A DNA stretch of 64,000 nt from Carboxylicivirga litoralis (GTDB lineage Bacteria; Bacteroidota; Bacteroidia; Bacteroidales; Marinilabiliaceae). The stretch's first letter is position 1. Each line of letters starts with the position of its first letter. This document shows positions 1 through 7,458 of this stretch, piece by piece. A program made the translations under genes and the position numbers. The notes under the pieces were generated by a model that ran no database searches, had not been told where the DNA came from, and was given only the letters and a program-made list of their open reading frames with translations. The stretch is from the NCBI RefSeq assembly GCF_025499605.1, contig NZ_JAFMVC010000002.1, forward strand, positions 310,001 to 374,000, read 5' to 3'.

Positions 1-1608
1 GTGCGTGCCGGTGCTCTTCTCAATCTGACGAATTTTTTCAGTGGCCTTAAACCCGTCCATAATTGGCATTTGAACATCCATTAAAATTAAGTCGTATTTG
101 ACTTTACCAAACTTGTCGAGAGCCTCTTTACCATTAAACGCTACCTCAATCTTCTTGACTTCATCTTTAATGTATAAAATGATAATTTGTTGGTTGCTAA
201 AGTTATCTTCTACTAAAAGAATATTAGCATCTGCAATATCCACGACTGGTTTGAAGTAGTTTTCAGATTGCTTGGTTGGTGGCTTTATGCTTTCAATGGA
301 TTGGCTTTGGTTGTTTTCTTTAAAAGTAGCTGTAAATTCTATCACCGTTTTTACCGAATCGGGGATGATGTCGATGTGATTGCCATCCATCTCAATAATT
401 TTTTGAGTGATGCCTAAATCAAGCAGGTTGATATATTTCGAACGGTTCAGGTGTATAACATCGCTTGAGTGAATAGCATCTTCGCCAAGCTGAGATTTTG
501 GCATTGGTACCACTGTGTTGCTAATAATCCTGAATTTTAACACCAGCTTGTTTGGTAATGTTTCTTTGCGCGAAACTTCAATTGTTATGTCTTTTAATTC
601 TGATTTATTGTATTTCAATAAGCTGTTGAGCAGGTTAAGAAATATCTGCTTGACTTTAATGCTGTTGCCGATAAGGTTGGTTGGTATATCGGCCGAAAGA
701 GAGAGGCTGAACTTTTTCTTTTCCTGATCGTCCTGGAATAACTTGATCGTATTATTGATGGTTGAATACAGGTTGAAACTAACTTCTTCAGTTGGTATCT
801 GGCTGAAATTGGTTTTAGAGGCAGCCACCATGTTATTAACTACGTTTACCAAGTTGTTTGATGAAGCATGAATAGTATTAATGTAATCACGTTGATCATC
901 ACTTAAGTTGGTCTTTTCAAGTATATCAATAATGCCGGTTATGTTGCTAAGAGGTGTGCGGATTTGATGCGACAGTTTTGATATTAATTCCTCCTGCGTT
1001 TTATTAAAGTTTTGAGAATCTAATACTCGTCGTTCTTTTCTTAGTATGATTTCTGTATAGGTAAAGTGTATGGCATATGTTGTAATGAAAAAGAAGGTGT
1101 AAAAGCCAATAAAAACAATCTTTTCCGTTAATGAATATTCTCTTGCCAGTTCAATCCATCCGTAGTTATTAATCACAAGTACTACAATGGCAATTAAAAC
1201 CAGGAATAATAAAGAAAAGATTGAACCTCTTCGCATTCCCATCAATGAAATAATGAATGGTGGGAATAAAGCTGTCCATATAATATCAATACCTGTACTG
1301 CTGCCAAATACAACAAAGTACAAAAACGTGACGCTTGAGAAGAAAAACAATGAATGTTGCATGCCTTTAGCCATGGAGTTTCGACTTAGGTATACAAAGT
1401 GGAATGCAAAAATCAAACTTAATGTTAATAAGGGAATTGCAAAAAATATATCTTCATTTCGTAAACAGATGATTCCCTCGATAAATACAATGCAGAATAG
1501 AAAAAAGTTAATCAGATTATTGATGAGCATTGGTGTTTGCTCTTCATCGTCAACTTTTGCCTTATTTTCTGATTTAAATAATAAAAGAAATCTATTTAAT
1601 AGTTTCAT
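1..1608 (-). CDS. Hybrid sensor histidine kinase, C-terminus cut by the window edge, ATP-binding domain degenerate
   Basis: I translated the minus strand from the ATG at 1608, which an in-frame TGA closely precedes; 536 codons are present and the frame is open at base 1. About six hydrophobic segments fill residues 30-185. A dimerisation helix follows with an intact H-box (LSHQIRTPLSNI, His214). A receiver domain starts near residue 460 and has the phospho-acceptor motif LILMDVQMPIMDGF (Asp511). The catalytic domain between them is odd. The N-box region is recognisable (NLLNSLL), but the DxGxG box is absent and the G2 box reads NLLDLGI instead of a GTGLGL-like motif. It probably senses something at the inner membrane and relays to its own receiver, but may not bind ATP itself. 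The sensor class and ligand are unknown. Confidence 0.85.
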   Translation of the reverse strand, partial: MKLLNRFLLLFKSENKAKVDDEEQTPMLINNLINFFLFCIVFIEGIICLRNEDIFFAIPLLTLSLIFAFHFVYLSRNSMAKGMQHSLFFFSSVTFLYFVVFGSSTGIDIIWTALFPPFIISLMGMRRGSIFSLLFLVLIAIVVLVINNYGWIELAREYSLTEKIVFIGFYTFFFITTYAIHFTYTEIILRKERRVLDSQNFNKTQEELISKLSHQIRTPLSNITGIIDILEKTNLSDDQRDYINTIHASSNNLVNVVNNMVAASKTNFSQIPTEEVSFNLYSTINNTIKLFQDDQEKKKFSLSLSADIPTNLIGNSIKVKQIFLNLLNSLLKYNKSELKDITIEVSRKETLPNKLVLKFRIISNTVVPMPKSQLGEDAIHSSDVIHLNRSKYINLLDLGITQKIIEMDGNHIDIIPDSVKTVIEFTATFKENNQSQSIESIKPPTKQSENYFKPVVDIADANILLVEDNFSNQQIIILYIKDEVKKIEVAFNGKEALDKFGKVKYDLILMDVQMPIMDGFKATEKIRQIEKSTGTH

Positions 1609-1873
1609 CTGTCAGTAATTTAGATTATTCATCATGTGTGGGTCGGGTATCAGTAACTAAATAACGTTTGGTATGCGCTTAGTGTTTAAGTTGGCCTATC
1701 CCATTGTTTGTCTAGTTTCCTAAAACAAAAATAAACTAATAACTCACTTAATTAATAATTAAGAAGCTTTTTTTACCGATTTGCAAAATAATATGATTTT
1801 GATGTAACCGTTTACTAAAGTAATCGCGTATGATGCAAAATAACTTAATGAAAAGACAAAAAAAGTTTGAAAT

Positions 1874-2719
1874 ATGAAGAAGATACTAACGACTGTATGT
1901 TGCTTAATTGCTGTAAGTGGTGTTTTTGCCAAAGAGCACATGCCAACAAAAGAGGAATACAAAGCTTTCTTAAACACAAAAACACTTGTTGTGATGGATG
2001 CTAATCCAATGAGTGACTTTAATTTTAAGATTAAAGAGGTAATGGATGCAGTGTGGACATTAACCGATTATGAATTTATATCGAACGATGAATTTGAAGA
2101 TAAACGTAACGATCCTGCCTATTCATTTTTAATTTCGACAGTAGCAACTTTTGATGCTGATAAAACCAAGGCACGTTATAACTTTTTAAGCTTGTTGCTT
2201 GGAGAAACGGATAGTGAAGTGCGTGATTTGCCTGATTTGTGCTCATTGCCTCTGTCGTACCTGCGTGTTGAAGATGTGAGTTATGCCTACAAACTAGAGG
2301 CATTTGTGCGCTTTATTCAGGATCATGTTAACCTGATGAACGAACGTCCAGAGCTAATTAAACCCAATGCTTTTAAGTACTACAATGATAATGTAAAAAG
2401 CTTGGACGATAAAACATTGTTTCTTGTCAAAGAAGACCTAGCTCCTGAAGTGAATACTGTGGCAAAGATAAAAAGTTTTTATCCTTATGATGTCAAAATT
2501 GTAACACGTTCAGAAGTAGAGGATGCTATTGAACGAAAGGATGATTCAGTTGTTTTCATGCATAAGGTGGGCCCCGAAGGAACCAAGTACAAGGCCCGCT
2601 GTTATAAAATATTAATTGGGGCAGACAGTTCTACATTTTATTATTTCGATTATCATATGGTTACAAAGAAAAATCGGGATGGGCTGTTAATGAAGGATTT
2701 GAAAAAAATGGCCTCGTAA
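1874..2719 (+). CDS. Secreted protein of unknown function
   Basis: A 281-residue protein with a clear signal peptide (MKKILTTVCCLIAVSGVFA, cleavage near residue 20), so probably periplasmic or exported. The mature part is mixed and soluble, with an LVVMD strand-like stretch early on and no membrane segment, lipobox or metal-binding cluster that I can recognise. It ends in a basic tail. It stands alone, about 265 bases from the divergent kinase gene and 250 bases upstream of rex, so gene context gives no help. I do not recognise the family; it looks like one of the conserved secreted proteins typical of this phylum. Confidence 0.75.
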   Translation: MKKILTTVCCLIAVSGVFAKEHMPTKEEYKAFLNTKTLVVMDANPMSDFNFKIKEVMDAVWTLTDYEFISNDEFEDKRNDPAYSFLISTVATFDADKTKARYNFLSLLLGETDSEVRDLPDLCSLPLSYLRVEDVSYAYKLEAFVRFIQDHVNLMNERPELIKPNAFKYYNDNVKSLDDKTLFLVKEDLAPEVNTVAKIKSFYPYDVKIVTRSEVEDAIERKDDSVVFMHKVGPEGTKYKARCYKILIGADSSTFYYFDYHMVTKKNRDGLLMKDLKKMAS

Positions 2720-2967
2720 GCCAGCCTGAAAAAATAATTAGCAATAACCAAACGATTAGTACTAAATAGCTGATATAAATCTTGTCAATTTTAATTAATG
2801 AATGGAGTTATCATTCAAAAACTTAATTAATTTTGTAAGTTTGTTAAACAGAAGAAATGAGATTGAGAACTGACTACCTGTCTTGTTGTGGATTATGGTA
2901 GTCATGTTTTTCTTGTATGATTCTGTTGGCAAGCAAGAGGAAAGTATAAACGTATGAATTAATCATT

Positions 2968-3609
2968 ATGTCGCTAACTAATCGTAAGAAAAATAACTTG
3001 GTGCCGGAGCCAGCGCTACGTCGTATGCCTTGTTATTTGGCATATTTAAAGCTAGCTCAAAAGGAGGGACTTCAGCATATATCATCTACATTAATCGCTC
3101 GTGATATGGGTGTTGACCCAACCCAGGTAACCAAGGATTTGTCATATACCAGTATTGTAGGAAAAACACGCGTTGGTTATGAAGTAGAGCCTTTAATTGA
3201 AGTACTGGAAGACTTTCTTGGTTTTACGGTTGTTGATGAAGCCTACCTGTTTGGAGTAGGGAGTTTGGGTAAAGCATTGCTGCACGATCACGGATTAAAG
3301 CAGTTTGGTCTTAAGGTTGTGGCAGCATTTGATGTCGATCCTGAAGTAGTTGGAAAAACTATTGAAGGGGTGCCAATTTATCATTTTGAAGAATTGGCAA
3401 ACATGCATGAAGAAAAAGCAAAAATCGGTATTTTAACGGTTCCGGTAGATAAAGCGCAGGAGGTGGCTAATAAGTTGGTTGAAGTTGGTATAAAAGCGTT
3501 ATGGAACTTTACACCTGTTCGTATAAAAGTAGAAGAAGATATTGTGGTTCAAAACACATCATTGTATGCTCATTTAGCAGTAATGTTTAATCGTATGAAA
3601 GCTGAATGA
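2968..3609 (+). CDS. rex: Redox-sensing transcriptional repressor Rex
   Basis: Rex represses fermentation and anaerobic respiration genes and leaves DNA when the NADH/NAD+ ratio rises. The 213-residue product has the usual size. The N-terminal winged helix is visible at residues 10-65 (LRRMPCYLAYL; STLIARDMGVDPTQVTKDLS). It is followed by a Rossmann fold with the dinucleotide motif GVGSLGKAL near residue 97 and the acidic residue closing the second strand (AFDVDPE). The C-terminal segment NFTPVRIKV fits the family's domain-swapped end. ATG at 2968 gives the normal N-terminus. The gene is monocistronic, followed by a strong hairpin. I did not find a convincing Rex operator in the 248 bases upstream. 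Confidence 0.95.
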   Translation: MSLTNRKKNNLVPEPALRRMPCYLAYLKLAQKEGLQHISSTLIARDMGVDPTQVTKDLSYTSIVGKTRVGYEVEPLIEVLEDFLGFTVVDEAYLFGVGSLGKALLHDHGLKQFGLKVVAAFDVDPEVVGKTIEGVPIYHFEELANMHEEKAKIGILTVPVDKAQEVANKLVEVGIKALWNFTPVRIKVEEDIVVQNTSLYAHLAVMFNRMKAE

Positions 3610-3630
3610 ACTATGATTAAGAGCTAAAAG

Positions 3631-3666
3631 AAAGGTGCAAATCAATGGGATTTGCACCTTTTTTAT
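3631..3666. terminator. Intrinsic terminator between convergent rex and the kinase gene
   Basis: A perfect 13-bp stem (AAAGGTGCAAATC pairing with GATTTGCACCTTT), a five-base loop and a T-run on the plus strand. The minus strand also has a T-rich stretch after the stem, so it probably ends both rex and the convergent kinase operon. Confidence 0.9.
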
Positions 3667-3668
3667 TG

Positions 3669-5039
3669 TTAAAAAGTGAGGGTGAATTTGGTTGCCTTTT
3701 CAGGTTCTGAGTAGGCCGAAATTGTTCCGCCATGCAATCGAAGAATTTGTTTTGATAGGCTTAAGCCGATTCCCGAACCTTGAGGTTTTGTGGTGAAAAA
3801 CGGAATGAAAATTTTATCCAAAACATTAGGCAAAATGCCTTGTCCATTGTCAATTACCTGAATTGTAATGCGCCCTCTTTTATTCAAGAAAGCATTGAGT
3901 TGTATTTCGGGATTTTCTCTTGAATCAAGTGCCTGAATAGCATTCTTCACCAGATTGATGATAACCTGTTCAATTAGTTTTTCATCGGCCGACAGTTCCA
4001 GTGAGTTAGGCTCAATGTTAATGTTGCACTTAATGTTCTTAGTCTTTAATTCTTCGGTTAATAATCCTTTGATGTTGAGCAATAGCTTACTGACAGGGAA
4101 AATTGTAAAGGTTGGCGTTGGAATTCGTGTTAAATCCCTGTATGTATTAACAAAATGTAACAAGCCATCGGTTCGCTTGTGAATGGTTTCTAAGGCGCCT
4201 TCAACTTCTTTTATGGTCTCCAAATCGTCTTCATCGATATTTTTCTGCTGAAGGCTATTTGATAAGTCCTTCAATATCATAGTGATGGTTGATGATAGTG
4301 AAGAAATTGGAGTAATGGAGTTCATGATTTCGTGGGTTAAAACACGAATCAGCTTTTGCCACGATTCCATCTCTTTTTCTTCCAGCTCATCCTGGATGTT
4401 TTTGATGGACGTCAACAAGATAGTTCGGTTGTGTATTTTGAACTCCGTAGCATAAATGGCAAGCTGTAAAAGTTCATCTTTTTCCTGAACCCTGATTAAG
4501 GTGTTTTCACCATGACGAATGGTTAAGAGCTTTTGCACCAGCTCGGGGCTGAAATCATTTAATGCCTGAATATTATTCAAGGCTCTTACCTGGAATAGTT
4601 TTTTAGTAGCATTATTAATTAGTTCTACTTTCCCATCTTTCGAATAGGCAATTAATGAGATGCCTATGTGCTGAATCACTGTTTGCAGATAATAATAATT
4701 TTCCTCTTTTTCAGCTCTTACCTCTTGGAAATCTTTAATTACTTCATTAAATGATTTTTTGAGTTTATCAAATGAAGAGTCGAGACTCTCAACCTGAAAT
4801 GTTCGTGTAAAATCAGAATAGCGGATAGACTCCAAAAAGTTGTTAAGTACACGATTCGTACGGTCAACATAGTGAATCATTGCGAATATCTGAAAAGCAA
4901 TGAGTAGACCAACCAAAACCAGAGTCATGGTTAATTCTGTATTGAAAAACAGATAGAAGAATGCAAAAATAGACCCTGCCAATAGCAAGGTCCGTACAAT
5001 AAAGTTTATTCTAAAGTTGTTATAAACCATGCTTCTCAA
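3669..5039 (-). CDS. Membrane sensor histidine kinase of the NtrB-like type paired with a sigma-54 activator
   Basis: 456 residues. Two hydrophobic helices (about 15-33 and 36-55) anchor the N-terminus, followed by a coiled segment, a PAS-like region (about 105-215), the H-box LTHEIMNSITPISSLS and a complete ATPase domain with N-box (NLVKNAIQAL), DNGQGI and GSGIGLSL motifs. The H-box with EIMNSITPI is a form I associate with Bacteroidota kinases that partner NtrC-type regulators. Its start overlaps the end of the upstream regulator gene by 20 bases, so the two are translationally coupled. A second ATG three codons in (5030) is an equally possible start. It should phosphorylate the regulator next door; the stimulus is unknown. 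Confidence 0.92.
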   Translation of the reverse strand: MRSMVYNNFRINFIVRTLLLAGSIFAFFYLFFNTELTMTLVLVGLLIAFQIFAMIHYVDRTNRVLNNFLESIRYSDFTRTFQVESLDSSFDKLKKSFNEVIKDFQEVRAEKEENYYYLQTVIQHIGISLIAYSKDGKVELINNATKKLFQVRALNNIQALNDFSPELVQKLLTIRHGENTLIRVQEKDELLQLAIYATEFKIHNRTILLTSIKNIQDELEEKEMESWQKLIRVLTHEIMNSITPISSLSSTITMILKDLSNSLQQKNIDEDDLETIKEVEGALETIHKRTDGLLHFVNTYRDLTRIPTPTFTIFPVSKLLLNIKGLLTEELKTKNIKCNINIEPNSLELSADEKLIEQVIINLVKNAIQALDSRENPEIQLNAFLNKRGRITIQVIDNGQGILPNVLDKIFIPFFTTKPQGSGIGLSLSKQILRLHGGTISAYSEPEKATKFTLTF

Positions 5040-6396
5040 GTCTTCTGTACAGTGATGTTCGTGTTAAGCCAAGGTCGGCCGCTGCTTTTGAAACATTACC
5101 CCTATTCATGCGCAGGACTTTCTCAATGATTTGTTTTTCAATATCTTCAAGATTATAAGTGTCAAATTCAAAACCTTCCGATGAGGTAGGTAATGACGAT
5201 AGTTGAAAGTCAGCTTCTTCCAGGTTAGGCGATTCGCTCATAATCACTGTACGCTCTAATATGTGCTGGAATTCCCTAACGTTTCCAGGCCATGGATAAT
5301 TGGTTAACTTTTTAATAACTTTTGAAGATAATTTGTTAACCTTTTTCTTGTACTTCTTCGAGAAAATATTCAAGAAGTGTTCAGCTAAAACAGGTATGTC
5401 TTCAGGGCGTTCGCGTAAGGGTGGAAGTTCAATCTCAACGGTATTGATACGATAAATTAAATCCTGACGATAGCTATCTTCCTGCGCCATTTGTTTAAGG
5501 TTCATATTAGTAGCACAAATCAGACGAATATCAATTGGTTTCGACTTGTTAGCACCAACTCTAGTCACTTCGCGTCTCTCAAGGACTGTTAAAAGTTTAG
5601 CTTGCAGTGGTAAAGATAGGTTTCCAATTTCATCAAGGAAGATGGTTCCCTTCGATGCCAACTCAAAACGTCCTGGACGATCTGCTTTTGCATCGGTAAA
5701 TGCACCCTTAACATGGCCAAATAATTCGCTTTCAAAAAGTGTTTCGCTTAAAGCTCCTAAATCTACACTGATAAAGCTTTCGTTGTTTCTCAATGAATGT
5801 CGGTGAAGAGCTCGGGCAACTAGCTCTTTTCCTGTTCCATTTTCGCCAAGAATAAGTACATTGGCGTCAGTGCCTGCAACTTTTTTAATGGTGTTAAACA
5901 CATTTTGCATGCCCGGCGATACTCCAATGAAATCGGCAAATGGTTGATCGAGAATGGTGTTAATCTCTTTTTGCTTACTCTTTAAGTCTTTGACCTCGTT
6001 GCGCGATTGACGAAGCTTAATGGCTGAATTAACGGTTGCCAATAGCTTCTCGTTTTGCCAAGGTTTTAATATGAAATCAGTAGCACCAGCTCGCATTGCT
6101 TTAACCGATTTCTCAACATCCCCATATGCTGTAATAAAGAGCACAACAGCTTGCGGGTCGATTTCCAGTATTTTTTCAAGCCAATGAAATCCTTCTTGCC
6201 CGCTTATTGCGTCTTTTGTAAAGTTCATATCTAAAAGAATTACATCGAAAGAGTCTTCTGCCATTAAAGCAGGTATTTTATTCGGATCTGTTGAGGTGCT
6301 GATGTGCTCAACATGCGGCTTTAATAATAGTTTTAATGCGAATAATATATCTGCATTGTCATCTATTGCAAGAATGCGTCCTGATTTCTTTGTCAT
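5020..6396 (-). CDS. Sigma-54-dependent response regulator, NtrC/AtoC family
   Basis: 458 residues with the full three-part layout. Receiver 1-120 has the acidic pair D12/D13, phospho-acceptor D56 in VILLDMNF and K106-like LKPWQ. An AAA+ domain covers about 155-390, with Walker A GENGTGKE, the sigma-54 contact loop GAFTDA, Walker B TIFLDEIG and the NYPWPGNVREF segment. A Fis-type HTH sits at the C-terminus (GNVSKAAADLGLTRTSLYRRL). It activates sigma-54 promoters when phosphorylated, here presumably by the overlapping kinase. The divergent ABC exporter is the obvious candidate target. The D in GAFTDA, where the classical loop has G, is common in this phylum and not a defect. Confidence 0.95.
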   Translation of the reverse strand: MTKKSGRILAIDDNADILFALKLLLKPHVEHISTSTDPNKIPALMAEDSFDVILLDMNFTKDAISGQEGFHWLEKILEIDPQAVVLFITAYGDVEKSVKAMRAGATDFILKPWQNEKLLATVNSAIKLRQSRNEVKDLKSKQKEINTILDQPFADFIGVSPGMQNVFNTIKKVAGTDANVLILGENGTGKELVARALHRHSLRNNESFISVDLGALSETLFESELFGHVKGAFTDAKADRPGRFELASKGTIFLDEIGNLSLPLQAKLLTVLERREVTRVGANKSKPIDIRLICATNMNLKQMAQEDSYRQDLIYRINTVEIELPPLRERPEDIPVLAEHFLNIFSKKYKKKVNKLSSKVIKKLTNYPWPGNVREFQHILERTVIMSESPNLEEADFQLSSLPTSSEGFEFDTYNLEDIEKQIIEKVLRMNRGNVSKAAADLGLTRTSLYRRLEKHGL

Positions 6397-6454
6397 ATTT
6401 TGAGTTTTTCGCTACTAAATATACCATAATTAAGTCACAACTATAGTAAGAATT

Positions 6455-6470
6455 GTTCGAAAGCGTACGG
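6455..6470 (+). promoter_or_regulatory. Operator-like repeat, copy A
   Basis: The sequence gTTCGAaaGCGTACgg lies about 60 bases upstream of the response-regulator start. It matches two tandem copies near the ABC gene at all but one position of the TTCGAWWKCGTAC core. Binding by the adjacent regulator is inference. Confidence 0.45.
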
Positions 6471-6724
6471 TTGATCTTTGTTTTTGTGACATCCAAAAAA
6501 AGTGCCGTTTTTGTAATTGCTTTGATTATAAGGCATTAAGGCTTGTGGCATAGAAAGTGATGTTGATATTAGCAAGTTTTAAGTTATTTTTATAACGAAA
6601 TCTTAAAGTGGTGAGATTGTAAAATGCAGTTGTTTAGAGGATTAGTGATGTCGTTTAAAAAGGAGATAGTTAACTGTATTTTATTGAATGGGGATATTTT
6701 AGTAGATAATATATAAAAATAGAT

Positions 6725-6761
6725 GTTCGATTTCGTACAGTGTTGTTTCGAAATCGTACAT
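6725..6761 (+). promoter_or_regulatory. Tandem operator-like repeats, copies B and C
   Basis: Copy B (gTTCGAttTCGTACag, 6725-6740) and copy C (tTTCGAaaTCGTACat, 6746-6761) are direct repeats whose starts lie exactly 21 bases apart, two helical turns, ending 13 bases before the ABC ATPase start codon. That placement fits cooperative binding of a regulator. The protein that binds is not known. Confidence 0.55.
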
Positions 6762-6774
6762 AATTAGATTAAAT

Positions 6775-7458
6775 ATGATTCATGCTAGGAACTTAACAAA
6801 GGTATTAAGGAATGGAGCCATCGAGACGACCGTTTTGCAAAATGTTAATATTGACATTGAGCAAGGGGAGTATGTGGTTATTCTTGGTCCATCTGGGAGC
6901 GGAAAAACATCTTTGATTAATACCATTGGTTTGATTGATAAGCCTACCTCTGGAGAGTTATTTTTTATGGGGCATGAAGTAAGTCGTTTGAAAGAGCGGC
7001 AAAGAAGTAATTTGAGAAGAGGGGGCATCGGGTTTGTTTTTCAGAATTTTGGTTTGATTGATGAACTTAATGTTTATGAAAACATTGAATTGCCACTGCA
7101 ATATTTGAAATATTCGAAAAAGGCAAGGCAACTTAAGGTAAACGAAATGTTATCGAAGTTTCAGATTTCGCATTTGAAGCAGTATTATCCAAAACAATTA
7201 TCGGCATTACAAAAACAATTGGTCGCCATTGGTCGTGCTGTTGCAATTAGTCCAGATTTGATTATTGCCGATGAACCAACAGGCAATCTTTCTTCTGCTT
7301 CAGGAAATAAAGTGATGGAGGTGCTTTCTTCATTGAATGAAGAGGGGTATACAATAATAATGGCAACTCATTCGGCAACTGAAGCCGAGAGAGGACAGCG
7401 TGTTGTGCAGTTGTTTGATGGCCACATTGTAACAGAGAACATTAAGAGTCGTTTATAA
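6775..7458 (+). CDS. ABC transporter ATPase of the MacB/LolD type with degenerate signature motif
   Basis: 227 residues, normal length for the family that powers FtsX-type permeases. Visible are Walker A GPSGSGKTS (about 38-46), the Q-loop FVFQNFGLIDEL, Walker B LIIADEPTG and the H-loop MATHS. The signature motif, normally LSGGQ or LSGGE, reads LSALQKQ here. The LolD-type ATPase at 14440 in the same window has a standard LSGGEKQR, so this is not a genome-wide habit. Loss of both glycines may weaken ATP hydrolysis. The next gene, the permease, starts on the last base of the stop codon (TAATG), so the two proteins are coupled. Regulation probably comes from the divergent two-component pair. Confidence 0.9.
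   Translation: MIHARNLTKVLRNGAIETTVLQNVNIDIEQGEYVVILGPSGSGKTSLINTIGLIDKPTSGELFFMGHEVSRLKERQRSNLRRGGIGFVFQNFGLIDELNVYENIELPLQYLKYSKKARQLKVNEMLSKFQISHLKQYYPKQLSALQKQLVAIGRAVAISPDLIIADEPTGNLSSASGNKVMEVLSSLNEEGYTIIMATHSATEAERGQRVVQLFDGHIVTENIKSRL

Larger units (their letters stand above)
6397..6774. other. Divergent intergenic region between regulator and ABC exporter
   Basis: 378 bases, AT-rich, without a plausible gene. It holds three copies of a TTCGAWWKCGTAC motif, listed separately. I searched both strands for a -24/-12 sigma-54 promoter (GG-N10-GC) and found only poor matches, for example around 6545. Confidence 0.6.

Noticed and set aside
1187-1618. 143-codon plus-strand ORF
   Set aside because: It is antisense to the N-terminal membrane part of the hybrid kinase, which has clear motifs on the minus strand; the product has no recognisable pattern.
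1747-1763. AT-rich palindrome CTTAATT-AAT-AATTAAG
   Set aside because: Composition makes such palindromes likely by chance, and no T-run or regulator context supports a role.
5690-5720. GAFTDA loop instead of GAFTGA in the sigma-54 activator
   Set aside because: This variant is frequent in Bacteroidota regulators and does not mark a defect.
6540-6565. TGGCA sequence as sigma-54 promoter
   Set aside because: The -12 GC is replaced by GA at the required spacing, and no better -24/-12 pair exists in the region.
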